Assembly: GCF_047303175.1 (NCBI RefSeq)
Contig: NZ_CP138945.1
DNA: 64,000 nt
Source: Prochlorococcus_E sp000760215
Lineage (GTDB): Bacteria > Cyanobacteriota > Cyanobacteriia > PCC-6307 > Cyanobiaceae
Reading direction: 5' to 3' (one strand)
Part shown: positions 28,438 to 36,357 of the stretch, one piece after another
How the letters are laid out: every line of letters starts with the position of its first letter
How positions within the stretch are numbered: position 1 is the stretch's first letter
Made by a program: the position numbers and the translations under genes
Notes under the pieces: model-generated
What the model was told of the DNA's origin: nothing
Database searches by the model: none
Seen by the model: the letters and a program-made list of their open reading frames with translations, nothing else

Positions 28438-29538
28438 ATGCCTAAACGTTTACCAGTTACTATCATCACTGGTTTCCTTGGAGCAGGGAAGACTACACTC
28501 TTAAGACATCTTTTAAAGAACAGTCAACAACGTTTGGCTGTCATGGTTAATGAATTTGGAAGTGTTGGATTAGACGGTGATCTTATTCGCGGTTGTGGTT
28601 TTTGTGATGATGAGGGAATTGAAGGTAGGTTAGTTGAATTAAATAATGGCTGTCTGTGTTGCACTGTGCAAGATGACTTCCTTCCTACGATTGAGAAATT
28701 ACTTATACGAGCAGACTTATTAGATGGAATTGTTATAGAAACAAGTGGGTTGGCATTGCCAAAACCTTTGATTCAGGCGATTGAATGGCCTCAAATTCGC
28801 TCTAAGGTATTCGTTAACGCTGTTGTGACTTTGGTTGATAGTGAGGCTTTGTCTCTTGGAAGTCCCGTAGGAGACATGAAAGCGTTAGAAAAACAAAGAT
28901 TAGAGGATGAAAGTCTTGATCATTTAACTCCTATCCAAGAGCTTTTTGAGGATCAGCTTTCTTCTGCTGATATTGTTTTATTAACCAGATCAGATTTGAT
29001 AGATCACAATGCAATTACCAAGCTTAAACAAAATATTTTCAAGTATTTAAATGATGGTACATCTGTTATCCCTGTAGCCAATGGTCAAATTGATCCTCCT
29101 TTGATTCTGGGGGTACGAAATGAAAATCAAAATAAAGGTAATTTAGATCACCATGACCATGACCATGACCATGACCATGACCATGACCATGACCATGACC
29201 ATGACCATGACCATGACCATGACCATGACCATGTTGAGGCTTTTAGTTGCTCTATTAAAATGGAACTAAATATTGTTCAGTCTGAAATAGAAGATTTTCT
29301 ATTATCCCTATCAAAAAAGCATGAAATCCTCAGATTAAAGGGAAGACTCTGGCTCCCAAAAAAGGCTTTGCCACTTCAAGTCCAAATGGTTGGGCCAAGA
29401 ATTTCTACATGGTTTGAAAAAGCACCTGACAATGTTTGGAGACCAAATGGAGGAGGTGGAGTTGAACTTGTTATCTTAAGTCTTAATGAAGACTTGGAAG
29501 AGAAGATATCTATACTTTTCGCTAATAGATTTTCTTAA
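28438..29538 (+). CDS. COG0523/CobW family GTPase with poly(His-Asp) metal-binding region
   Basis: G3E family P-loop GTPases act as metallochaperones or metal insertases (zinc, cobalt, nickel). The 366-residue protein has Walker A GFLGAGKTT (residues 12-20), the metal-binding CLCC of NGCLCCTVQDD, the ETSGLALP switch and a C-terminal CobW_C domain (RLKGRLWLP). Between the domains is a run of 13 perfect His-Asp pairs, probably a metal buffer. The start at ATG 28438 is chosen because MPKRLPVTIITG is the family N-terminus. Which metal it serves cannot be read from sequence. Confidence 0.92.
   Translation: MPKRLPVTIITGFLGAGKTTLLRHLLKNSQQRLAVMVNEFGSVGLDGDLIRGCGFCDDEGIEGRLVELNNGCLCCTVQDDFLPTIEKLLIRADLLDGIVIETSGLALPKPLIQAIEWPQIRSKVFVNAVVTLVDSEALSLGSPVGDMKALEKQRLEDESLDHLTPIQELFEDQLSSADIVLLTRSDLIDHNAITKLKQNIFKYLNDGTSVIPVANGQIDPPLILGVRNENQNKGNLDHHDHDHDHDHDHDHDHDHDHDHDHDHDHVEAFSCSIKMELNIVQSEIEDFLLSLSKKHEILRLKGRLWLPKKALPLQVQMVGPRISTWFEKAPDNVWRPNGGGGVELVILSLNEDLEEKISILFANRFS
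29155..29232 (+). repeat. Tandem hexamer repeat GACCAT x13
   Basis: Thirteen perfect copies of GACCAT run without interruption inside the COG0523 GTPase gene and encode alternating Asp-His. The unit keeps the reading frame, so copy-number change would alter only the number of metal-binding pairs. Perfect DNA identity at synonymous positions suggests recent slippage expansion. Confidence 0.97.
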
Positions 29539-29653
29539 TAAATAAAATAGAAACTTATATGACTTTTTGGTTGTTTGATCTATTAAAATAGGCAATGTTA
29601 TATGAAATGAAAGAAGTTTTCATTTTAGCTCTTATTTATTTGCATTCTCTTAA

Positions 29654-29833
29654 GTGAGTTCTTCAGTAGCTAAAAATCATGAACAAGGATCCCCTTCTCT
29701 TTCGTCAAGGACGCTAGAAGTAAATGTATGTGAGCAGTGTGGGGGAAATGGCTATATGAAAAGCACGCCAAATTGCTATCACACATGTCTTAACTGTCTT
29801 GGCAGAGGCTTAACCCCTCAGACATCTAAGTAA
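29654..29833 (+). CDS. Small DnaJ-type zinc-finger protein (59 aa)
   Basis: The short frame begins at GTG and ends at TAA 29833. Its C-terminal half has two CxxCxGxG-like knuckles, VCEQCGGNGYM and CLNCLGRGL, as in the DnaJ cysteine-rich zinc domain, separated by a CYHTC-like spacer. The N-terminal 25 residues are Ser-rich and probably disordered. Short proteins with just this module are found across cyanobacteria and plastids and may act in protein folding or photosystem assembly, but this one's role is unknown. It lies between the metallochaperone GTPase and purS and is closed by a strong hairpin. The start codon choice is uncertain. Confidence 0.75.
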   Translation: MSSSVAKNHEQGSPSLSSRTLEVNVCEQCGGNGYMKSTPNCYHTCLNCLGRGLTPQTSK

Positions 29834-29838
29834 TACCC

Positions 29839-29883
29839 AAAACAAGGATAATCAATACCCAAGGTGTTGATTATCCTTGTTTT
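29839..29883 (+). terminator. Long perfect hairpin between the zinc-finger gene and purS
   Basis: A perfect 17-bp inverted repeat, AAAACAAGGATAATCAA and its complement, continues inward through one G-U pair and three more pairs to a CAA loop. That gives about 21 paired bases. It ends in TTTT and lies 5 bases after the zinc-finger stop, 31 bases before purS. It is most simply an intrinsic terminator, possibly active in both directions. Confidence 0.7.
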
Positions 29884-29914
29884 AGGACTAACCTTAATTA
29901 ATTTCAATCAGAAA

Positions 29915-30187
29915 GTGCCAGTTTTCAAAGCAAAGGTCACTGTTCAGCTTAGATCTTCAGTTTTAGATCCAGCTGGGGAAGCTGCTAAATCGGCTGCAAT
30001 AAAACTTGGAATCAAAGGTGTCACAAGATTAAGGATAGGGAAATCTATAGATATTGATGTAGAAGCTTCTGATATGGAAGAAGCAAGACTACAAATTGCT
30101 GAACTTAGCGATAAATTATTGGCTAACCCTGTAATCGAGGATTGGGATTTAGAACTCAATCCTTCTGATTCAGTCCCTAATATTTAA
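29915..30187 (+). CDS. purS: Phosphoribosylformylglycinamidine synthase subunit PurS
   Basis: PurS is the small subunit that bridges PurL and PurQ in the FGAM synthase complex of purine synthesis. The 90-residue protein has the family pattern: KAKVTVQLRSSVLDPAGEA at the start, IKGVTRLRIGKSIDIDV in the middle and a C-terminal ANPVIEDWDLEL. The GTG at 29915 is the right start. The frame stays open to a GTG at 29864, but that would translate the terminator hairpin. purQ follows 12 bases later. Confidence 0.94.
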   Translation: MPVFKAKVTVQLRSSVLDPAGEAAKSAAIKLGIKGVTRLRIGKSIDIDVEASDMEEARLQIAELSDKLLANPVIEDWDLELNPSDSVPNI

Positions 30188-30199
30188 ACTGATAAAACA

Positions 30200-30853
30200 A
30201 TGACTATTGGTATTGTTGTTTTCCCTGGCTCAAATTGCGATAGAGATGTTTATTGGGCTACAGAAGGTTGTCTTGGAATGTCTTCACGTTTCCTTTGGCA
30301 TGAATCAACCGATTTGGATGGGATAGATGCTGTTGTACTTCCTGGAGGGTTTAGTTATGGAGATTATTTAAGATGTGGAGCAATAGCTAGATTTGCCCCT
30401 GTTCTTTCTTCATTGATTGAATTTGTTAATAAAGGTGGCAAGGTACTTGGAATATGTAATGGGTTCCAAATACTTACAGAGCTGGGTTTGCTGCCAGGAG
30501 CTTTAACTAGGAACAAGGACTTGCATTTTATTTGCGATACAGTTCCTTTATTAATTTCTAGTCAAAGAACTAAATGGTTCGAGAAGTATCAATCTAAAGA
30601 GGATTTTCTTCTCCCTATAGCGCATGGAGAAGGGCGTTATCAATGTAGTGATGACACGCTCAAGAAGTTAGAGGACGATGATTCTATAGCAATAAGATAT
30701 AAAAATAATCCAAATGGATCTATAAATGATATCGCTGGCATAACAAATAAGCAAGGAAATGTATTAGGAATGATGCCTCATCCTGAGCGCGCAGCTGACA
30801 AATCTTTAGATAGACTTGATGGAAGATATATCTTACAGGCTTTGTTGGATTAG
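30200..30853 (+). CDS. purQ: Phosphoribosylformylglycinamidine synthase subunit PurQ
   Basis: PurQ is the glutaminase that feeds ammonia to PurL for FGAM synthesis. The 217-residue class I amidotransferase has the nucleophile Cys in LGICNGFQIL, the oxyanion region LPGGFSYGDYLRCGAIA, and the catalytic His-Glu in GMMPHPERA. It starts at ATG 12 bases after purS and ends in a terminator shared with the convergent aldolase gene. Confidence 0.97.
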   Translation: MTIGIVVFPGSNCDRDVYWATEGCLGMSSRFLWHESTDLDGIDAVVLPGGFSYGDYLRCGAIARFAPVLSSLIEFVNKGGKVLGICNGFQILTELGLLPGALTRNKDLHFICDTVPLLISSQRTKWFEKYQSKEDFLLPIAHGEGRYQCSDDTLKKLEDDDSIAIRYKNNPNGSINDIAGITNKQGNVLGMMPHPERAADKSLDRLDGRYILQALLD

Positions 30854-30857
30854 AGCT

Positions 30858-30904
30858 AATAATGCAACTAGAAAATCTAATTAAAGGTTTTTAGTTGCAT
30901 TATT
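30858..30904. terminator. Bidirectional terminator between purQ and fba
   Basis: A 13-bp perfect stem (AATAATGCAACTA / TAGTTGCATTATT) lies between the convergent purQ and class II aldolase genes. T runs follow the stem on the plus strand and A runs precede it, so it can serve both strands. The inner AAAATCT/GGTTTTT bases can extend it. Confidence 0.8.
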
Positions 30905-30914
30905 TTAGACTTAC

Positions 30915-31988
30915 TTATACCCTCACAGTGCTTTTAGGATCTAAACTCCCTTTTGCATATAGACCAGAATAGTAATTTGTACTTTCTTGTTTGATCTTAC
31001 TTGCTTGGCCAGCACACCAGAATTGTTGATATCTATCAAGACAAACTTGTTTCATGTATTTCCGTGCTGGTTTATTAAAATGTCTTGGATCAAAGTTGGT
31101 TGGATCAGCAGCTGCAGCTTCCCTTACAGCAGCAGTAAATGCCAGCCGATTGTCAGTGTCGATATTTACTTTGCGCACTCCGTTACGTATCCCTTCTTGT
31201 ATTTCTTCTACAGGCACTCCGTATGTCTCAGGTATTGCTCCTCCGTATTTATTAATCATGTCTAGCCATTCTTGAGGGACAGAGCTTGATCCATGCATTA
31301 CAAGATGAGTGTTTGGTATGGCCTTATGAATTTCTGCAATTCGACTAATAGCAAGCACTTCACCAGTTGGCTTTCGTGTGAATTTATAGGCCCCGTGACT
31401 TGTTCCAATAGCAATAGCAAGAGCATCTACTTTAGTTTTTTCAACAAAATCAGATGCTTCCGCAGGGTCTGTTAAGAGCATGTCTTTTGAGAGTTCACCT
31501 TCGAACCCATGACCGTCTTCTGCTTCTCCTTTGCCTGTCTCTAGTGATCCTAAACATCCCAATTCACCTTCTACACTTACCCCTACTGAATGAGCGAAAT
31601 CAACAACCTTTTTTGTTACGGCAACGTTATATTCGTAACTTGATGGAGTTTTGGCGTCAGCCTCTAGGGAGCCATCCATCATTACTGAGGTAAACCCATT
31701 GATAGCAGCGGAATAACATGTTGATGGATCATTCCCATGATCCTGATGCATTACTACAGGGATGTTCGGATATGTTTCTGTTGCGGCAATGATTAAATGA
31801 CGTAGGAAAATCTCTCCTGCGTAGCTACGTGCACCTCTTGAAGCCTGAAGAATAACTGGGCTATCAGTTTCTGAAGCAGCTTCCATTATTGCCTGGACTT
31901 GCTCGAGATTATTTACATTGAAGGCTGGTATGCCATAGCTATTCTCAGCTGCATGGTCAAGAAGGAGTCTTAGTGGGACAAGTGCCAT
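30915..31988 (-). CDS. fba: Fructose-bisphosphate aldolase, class II
   Basis: This zinc-dependent aldolase works in the Calvin cycle (FBP and SBP formation) and gluconeogenesis. The 357-residue protein has VPLRLLLDHAAENSYGIPAFN, the zinc ligand region VVMHQDHGND, LVMHGSSSVPQEW and GVRKVNIDTDNR. The ATG at 31988 gives the family N-terminus (MALVPLR); an upstream ATG at 32018 adds 10 residues that overlap the terminator of the upstream gene. A class I aldolase gene lies directly upstream on the same strand. Confidence 0.96.
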   Translation of the reverse strand: MALVPLRLLLDHAAENSYGIPAFNVNNLEQVQAIMEAASETDSPVILQASRGARSYAGEIFLRHLIIAATETYPNIPVVMHQDHGNDPSTCYSAAINGFTSVMMDGSLEADAKTPSSYEYNVAVTKKVVDFAHSVGVSVEGELGCLGSLETGKGEAEDGHGFEGELSKDMLLTDPAEASDFVEKTKVDALAIAIGTSHGAYKFTRKPTGEVLAISRIAEIHKAIPNTHLVMHGSSSVPQEWLDMINKYGGAIPETYGVPVEEIQEGIRNGVRKVNIDTDNRLAFTAAVREAAAADPTNFDPRHFNKPARKYMKQVCLDRYQQFWCAGQASKIKQESTNYYSGLYAKGSLDPKSTVRV

Positions 31989-32022
31989 TGGTTTCTCGGT
32001 AATATCATGTGAACCCAAGAAA

Positions 32023-32051
32023 AAAGTCCTGGGCCAAAGGACCAGGACTTT
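32023..32051 (-). terminator. Intrinsic terminator after the class I aldolase gene
   Basis: A 10-bp stem (AAAGTCCTGG / CCAGGACTTT) with a 9-base loop reads on the minus strand as a GC-rich hairpin followed by TTTTTT. It lies between the class I aldolase stop and the class II aldolase start, so the two tandem aldolases are transcribed separately. Confidence 0.85.
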
Positions 32052-32138
32052 AGAAGATAAAGGTATGAAATGTCACGTAATTTAGCGACAAAAAATCCTT
32101 TTTTGTGTAAAAGTTATTTTTTGATTCTGTAAAAAAAA

Positions 32139-33206
32139 TCAGTATTTATATCCAGCAACGAATAATTGCTCATCTGAGGAAGGCTGAGATCCACTGACAT
32201 AGCAGCCTTTTGAGGCTTCTGAATTGGCCTGAGCACGTGCTAATAATGCTGCTTGCCCTTTAGCGATATCTACTCCCTTCCATGCCTTGAGGCATGAATG
32301 TTGCAGAGCACGTCCATAAGAGAATCCAACATTCCAATTAGCTTTTCTTACTATTTTATTCATTAAATTCAAATAAACTGATGCAGCTTCCTCGCTTAGT
32401 CCTCCTGAAAGAAAAACAATTCCTGGTACTGCAGCCGGAACAGATCTCTCCATAGTCCTAATTGTAATTTCCGCAACCTTTTGCGGATCTGCTTTTTCAC
32501 TGCATTCAGCTCCTTGAACAGTCATAGAAGGCTTCAATAATGTCCCTTCTAGGTAGACGCCATTGTCTTGGCAAGCAATATAAACTTCTTTTATGACTTC
32601 TTCTTGCACAGAGGCAGTTTGATTTATTCCATGAGAGCCATCCATTAATATCTCAGGCTCAATTATTGGAACCAATCCTGACTCTTGGACAGATCTTGCA
32701 TATCTAGCCAAGCCCCAAGCATTTTCCTTTAATGACAATTTTGATGGACAACCATCAGCTGTTATTTGCAGTACAGCTCTCCATTTAGCAAAACGAGCAC
32801 CTTGTGCGTAATAATCTGAGGCTCTTTCTACTAGACCATCTAATCCAGAACAAAAAGTTTCTACGTCTTTTGCTCCTGCAAGTGGTCTTAAGCCTTTATC
32901 TACTTTTATCCCTGGAATGATTCCAAGTTTCTCGAGTTTCTTAACCATTGATTCGCCATCTGAATGGTTTTGAAAAAGTGTTTCTTCAAAAAGAATTGCT
33001 CCACTTATATATTCTCCTAGGCCTTTAGCGGTAAACAACATTCCCCTATAGGCCTGTCTGTTTTGTTCTGTATTTTCAATACCTATAGAGGCAAGCCTTT
33101 TACCTATAGTTTTCGTTGATTCATCTACAGCTAGAATTCCTTTTCCTGATTTTGCTAGAGAGCTAGCAGTCTTTTTTAACTCTTCCTTGTAATAAGTAAG
33201 CGGCAT
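32139..33206 (-). CDS. fda: Fructose-bisphosphate aldolase, class I
   Basis: This metal-independent Schiff-base aldolase is of the eukaryote-like class I type. The 355-residue protein shows GKGILAVDESTKTIGKRL, RGMLFTAKGLGEYISGAILFEE split over residues 50-75, ARFAKWRAVLQI with conserved Lys, EPEILMDG, and LLKPSMTVQG, which contains the Schiff-base Lys. The ATG at 33206 (MPLTYYKEEL) fits the family; an upstream ATG at 33299 adds sequence without similarity. Having both aldolase classes side by side is notable, since the class I enzyme needs no metal. Confidence 0.95.
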   Translation of the reverse strand: MPLTYYKEELKKTASSLAKSGKGILAVDESTKTIGKRLASIGIENTEQNRQAYRGMLFTAKGLGEYISGAILFEETLFQNHSDGESMVKKLEKLGIIPGIKVDKGLRPLAGAKDVETFCSGLDGLVERASDYYAQGARFAKWRAVLQITADGCPSKLSLKENAWGLARYARSVQESGLVPIIEPEILMDGSHGINQTASVQEEVIKEVYIACQDNGVYLEGTLLKPSMTVQGAECSEKADPQKVAEITIRTMERSVPAAVPGIVFLSGGLSEEAASVYLNLMNKIVRKANWNVGFSYGRALQHSCLKAWKGVDIAKGQAALLARAQANSEASKGCYVSGSQPSSDEQLFVAGYKY

Positions 33207-33357
33207 GATTTTTAACGAAAAAAGTTGAATAAATTTTTTCAGATGATGGTCTACTGATTCATATTTAATACTCATTCTCGTGTATAAAAAAATACCCACA
33301 AACAGATCATTTAATCAAAGCAATGTTTATTCAATGCGATTTGATTTTTTGTCAGGC

Positions 33358-34476
33358 TCACAAGGAAAGATTCATTCCAGAATTTGAGGACTCTATTATT
33401 TTTTCACATACTTTTTGACTATTCAAACCTTCGATTAGTCCAGGAATCATTGGAAATCCTGAAATAATACTTTCAGCCCACCATTTATGTACTCTTAAGA
33501 CCGGTGCAATTCTTCCATCTTCCCAAGTCTTTTCGAAGAGGAAATCATTGTCAGGTTTGATTTGTGAAAGTGCTTTATTTTTTTCAGCAAACCAAAGAGC
33601 AAAGCCATGTACGTAATCTTTTTGATTATCACTACCAAGTTTTAAGGTTCCATTACTCCCGTATATTTCAAGCCAACAGCCTCTCCCATTCCGTGATATT
33701 GAAGATAAAGCTACTTGAACAGGTATAGACAAGTTTGAATTTATATCTGAAAGTTCTAAATTAGCCAAACAAATATCTTCAGAGGTTACTGATTGAGCTC
33801 TATCTGTTTGTGGGTTATATCTTTCTTTTATAGAAGTTGATGTAATGGCATTTATGTTTTTTGTTGGGCCAAAGAACCAATGTAATAAATCAAAAGCATG
33901 AGTACCTAAGGCTCCAATTACTCCGCCTCCGCTCTCTTGTTGTGAATACCAGTTCCACTCTCTACTCTCATCAGCCCGGCTACTCATTAGCCAATCTAGC
34001 TTTATAAGCCAAGGGGTGCCGATTAAATTATTGTCTAGCATCTTTTTTGCTTGCATGAATAATGGGACTGCTCGGTATTCAAAGTCAACTGCTACTGAAA
34101 GGTTTTTACTTAGAGCGATCTTTTGAAGTTCTGAAATTTCCGAGCTCTTTAACGCTATTGGTTTTTCTAATAAAAGATGTTTACCTGCATTTAATGCCTC
34201 AAGAGCTAATCTGAAACGAGGTTCGGGAGGAGTTGCAATAATTACAGCTTTTATATTTGGATCATTTAGTAAAGATGACCAGTCTTGATAAGGTTTTAGA
34301 GAAGCATTTCTTGTATAACATTCCTTTAAGCGATTTTTACTTGGATGCCAAATTGCCATAGGTAATAAAGTTTCACTGTTATATAAAGCTGGTAAGTGTA
34401 CTTTCTCTCCAAAGCCTAATCCTGCCAATCCGACTCCGAGTTTGGGGCCATTCTTTGGTAGTGAATTTGATTGCAT
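33358..34476 (-). CDS. Gfo/Idh/MocA family oxidoreductase
   Basis: The 372-residue protein has an N-terminal NAD(P)-binding Rossmann fold (GVGLAGLGFGEKVHLPAL, residues about 15-32), the family EKPIAL motif and the C-terminal alpha/beta dimerisation domain with GVIGALGTHAFDLLHWFFG carrying the catalytic His. Members oxidise sugars, inositols or biliverdin. The substrate here cannot be told. Biliverdin reductase BvdR belongs to this superfamily, but I see nothing specific for it. It lies upstream of fda on the same strand. Confidence 0.88.
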   Translation of the reverse strand: MQSNSLPKNGPKLGVGLAGLGFGEKVHLPALYNSETLLPMAIWHPSKNRLKECYTRNASLKPYQDWSSLLNDPNIKAVIIATPPEPRFRLALEALNAGKHLLLEKPIALKSSEISELQKIALSKNLSVAVDFEYRAVPLFMQAKKMLDNNLIGTPWLIKLDWLMSSRADESREWNWYSQQESGGGVIGALGTHAFDLLHWFFGPTKNINAITSTSIKERYNPQTDRAQSVTSEDICLANLELSDINSNLSIPVQVALSSISRNGRGCWLEIYGSNGTLKLGSDNQKDYVHGFALWFAEKNKALSQIKPDNDFLFEKTWEDGRIAPVLRVHKWWAESIISGFPMIPGLIEGLNSQKVCEKIIESSNSGMNLSL

Positions 34477-34484
34477 TTAGCTAT

Positions 34485-34856
34485 CTATTTGGAACATGCT
34501 CCATTTATTGTCTCATTAATCAGATAGTCCCCGTTTGCCGCCTCCCAATCTTTTGATACAAGTGGCATCCCATTTATTGCTATATCTCTATATAAGGATT
34601 TTGAACAATCAATCTCCATATTATACATTAACCCACTTGTTTCGTATGATTTATTTTTAGAAGGAAGGTAAAAAGTTTTTATCTCTATTATATTTATATC
34701 AAGTGATTGTATACTATTTTTATCCCACCATTGACGACCGTATTTAGATGGGTCAACTTCTATCCATTGATTGTTTTGCATAAAACTATTGTTAATAGGA
34801 CTAATTAGAATTATCAGACTAAATAATAAATTAAATATAGCTCTTAAGCTATTCAT
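34485..34856 (-). CDS. Secreted hypothetical protein (123 aa)
   Basis: The protein begins with a signal peptide-like hydrophobic segment (about residues 5-25, RAIFNLLFSLIILISPIN). The mature part has WIEVDPSKYGRQWWDKNSI and two Cys (DCSKSLYRD and GACSK at the end) that could form a disulfide. The pattern, including a YETSGLMYNMEIDCS stretch, resembles short periplasmic proteins of unknown function common in picocyanobacteria. It ends 8 bases before the oxidoreductase start, so co-transcription is likely. No function can be assigned. Confidence 0.75.
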   Translation of the reverse strand: MNSLRAIFNLLFSLIILISPINNSFMQNNQWIEVDPSKYGRQWWDKNSIQSLDINIIEIKTFYLPSKNKSYETSGLMYNMEIDCSKSLYRDIAINGMPLVSKDWEAANGDYLINETINGACSK

Positions 34857-34885
34857 AAAACTTGCTTCTTGCTAAATTTCTATTT

Positions 34886-35767
34886 TTAATACCCATGTAA
34901 TTTCAGCAAGGTAGAAAGAGTTGTCCTTAACTTTGTACGAGGTATTATTTTATCAACAAAGCCATGGTCAAGTAGATATTCGGCGGTTTGGAAATTATCG
35001 GGTAGTTTTTCTCTGAGAGTTTGTTCAATGACTCTTCTTCCTGCAAAGCCTATTAGTGCTTTTGGCTCAGCTAGAATTAGATCACCTAGCATTGCAAAGC
35101 TTGCTGTTACGCCCCCAGTTGTTGGATGAGTTAGAAGTGGCATGTAAAGCTGTTTTGCCTCTCTATGTCTTTCAAGAGCGCCAGATATTTTAGCCATTTG
35201 CATAAGGCTTAACATCCCTTCTTGCATGCGTGCACCACCGGAAGCACAAATGATTAGTAATGGAAGCTGCTGAGAAGTTGCTTTTTCGATAAGTCTAGTA
35301 ATTTTCTCTCCTACAACTGACCCCATGGACCCACCCATGAATCTAAAATCCATAACGGCAAGTGCTAAATCGATCTCTTCGATTTTACAAAGACCTGTTA
35401 TTACACCATCTTTCATCCCAGTATTTGCTTGGCTTTCTCTTAGCCTGTCAGCATAAGCTCTTCTATCTTTAAATCCTAGTGGGTCAATAGGAGCTAGATC
35501 ATTGTTTAGTACTTTGAAACTCCCTTTATCTACTAGTAACTTGATTCTTTCCTCACTATTAATTCTATTGTGATGACCGCAGTTGCTGCAAACATTTGCA
35601 TTAGAAAGTAGATCTTTTCTATATACAACTTGACCACATTCAGGGCATTTCCCCCATAAGCCATCACCTTCATCAGTTTCTTGGACGACCTTCCCAACAA
35701 ACTGATCTTTTCTTCTTGCTGCAAACCAATCGAAAAGTGACACAGGATTAAGACTTGCTAGTCCCAT
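34886..35767 (-). CDS. accD: Acetyl-CoA carboxylase carboxyltransferase subunit beta
   Basis: AccD forms the carboxyltransferase with AccA and makes malonyl-CoA for fatty acid synthesis. The 293-residue protein has the N-terminal zinc ribbon with two CxxC pairs (CPECGQVVY and CSNCGHHN, about residues 41-64), then the crotonase-like domain with FMGGSMGSVVGEKI, ICASGGARMQEGMLSLMQM and THPTTGGVTASFAMLGD. Start at ATG. It lies upstream of the secreted hypothetical and downstream of the prepilin-peptidase-like gene. Confidence 0.97.
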   Translation of the reverse strand: MGLASLNPVSLFDWFAARRKDQFVGKVVQETDEGDGLWGKCPECGQVVYRKDLLSNANVCSNCGHHNRINSEERIKLLVDKGSFKVLNNDLAPIDPLGFKDRRAYADRLRESQANTGMKDGVITGLCKIEEIDLALAVMDFRFMGGSMGSVVGEKITRLIEKATSQQLPLLIICASGGARMQEGMLSLMQMAKISGALERHREAKQLYMPLLTHPTTGGVTASFAMLGDLILAEPKALIGFAGRRVIEQTLREKLPDNFQTAEYLLDHGFVDKIIPRTKLRTTLSTLLKLHGY

Positions 35768-35788
35768 TAATTATCTTCATCTTACAAA

Positions 35789-36271
35789 CTAGAGGAACAA
35801 CCATTGCCCTTTATCAAGAATCCAGACACTTTGAATAGAAAAGCAAATGAAAGGTGCGAATGGAAATGCTTGCCATGGCTTTAGTCTTTGTGAAATTCTG
35901 CCAATTAGGCTGAAAAATCCAGCCGCTATGAAGGCTGCTGACATTGCAATTTGAATGCCATCGATTCCAAGCCATGCTCCTCCTAAAGCAGCTACTTTCG
36001 CATCACCAAAGCCAAGAAGAGTTTTCTTGAATATCTTTTGCGATAAAAGAGATATTGTTGCCATTAGAATAAATACAACAATTGAAGCTAATAAGTGATC
36101 CTTAACTTGTATCCCGCCTAATATAATGTCATTTTTTGTAAGTAATAAAAAGATAAATACGATTGATATTTCTATAATATATTTAGGTATTTTTAAGTAT
36201 TTGAAATCATAAATAGATGTTATTAGCAATGTTGTAAATATATGAATATTTAAATATAAATTTAAGGACAT
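35789..36271 (-). CDS. Short A24-family prepilin peptidase-like protein
   Basis: This 160-residue membrane protein keeps the two catalytic Asp regions of the aspartate prepilin peptidases: YDFKYLKIPKYI near the N-terminus (about residues 21-32) and GFGDAKVAALGG (about 91-102, the GxGD motif). It has five to six hydrophobic segments. It lacks the N-terminal cysteine and N-methyltransferase part of PilD, so it resembles the short TadV/EppA-like or archaeal-type peptidases. Targets would be pilin-like leader peptides; none are in the window. The upstream gap to prk holds two direct AATATCAAT repeats. Confidence 0.8.
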   Translation of the reverse strand: MSLNLYLNIHIFTTLLITSIYDFKYLKIPKYIIEISIVFIFLLLTKNDIILGGIQVKDHLLASIVVFILMATISLLSQKIFKKTLLGFGDAKVAALGGAWLGIDGIQIAMSAAFIAAGFFSLIGRISQRLKPWQAFPFAPFICFSIQSVWILDKGQWLFL

Positions 36272-36357
36272 TTTGTTTTTGCTATTAATAAATTAATACT
36301 AATTGAATATCAATCTATCTATAATTCTATTATAATATCAATTTGTTATTGAGAAAA

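Noticed and set aside
29155..29232. Tandem repeat as a possible CRISPR array
   Set aside because: There are no spacers; it is an in-frame hexamer run inside a GTPase gene.
36306..36342. Two AATATCAAT direct repeats between the prepilin peptidase gene and prk
   Set aside because: They are short and AT-rich, so chance is likely; no third copy or dyad was seen.
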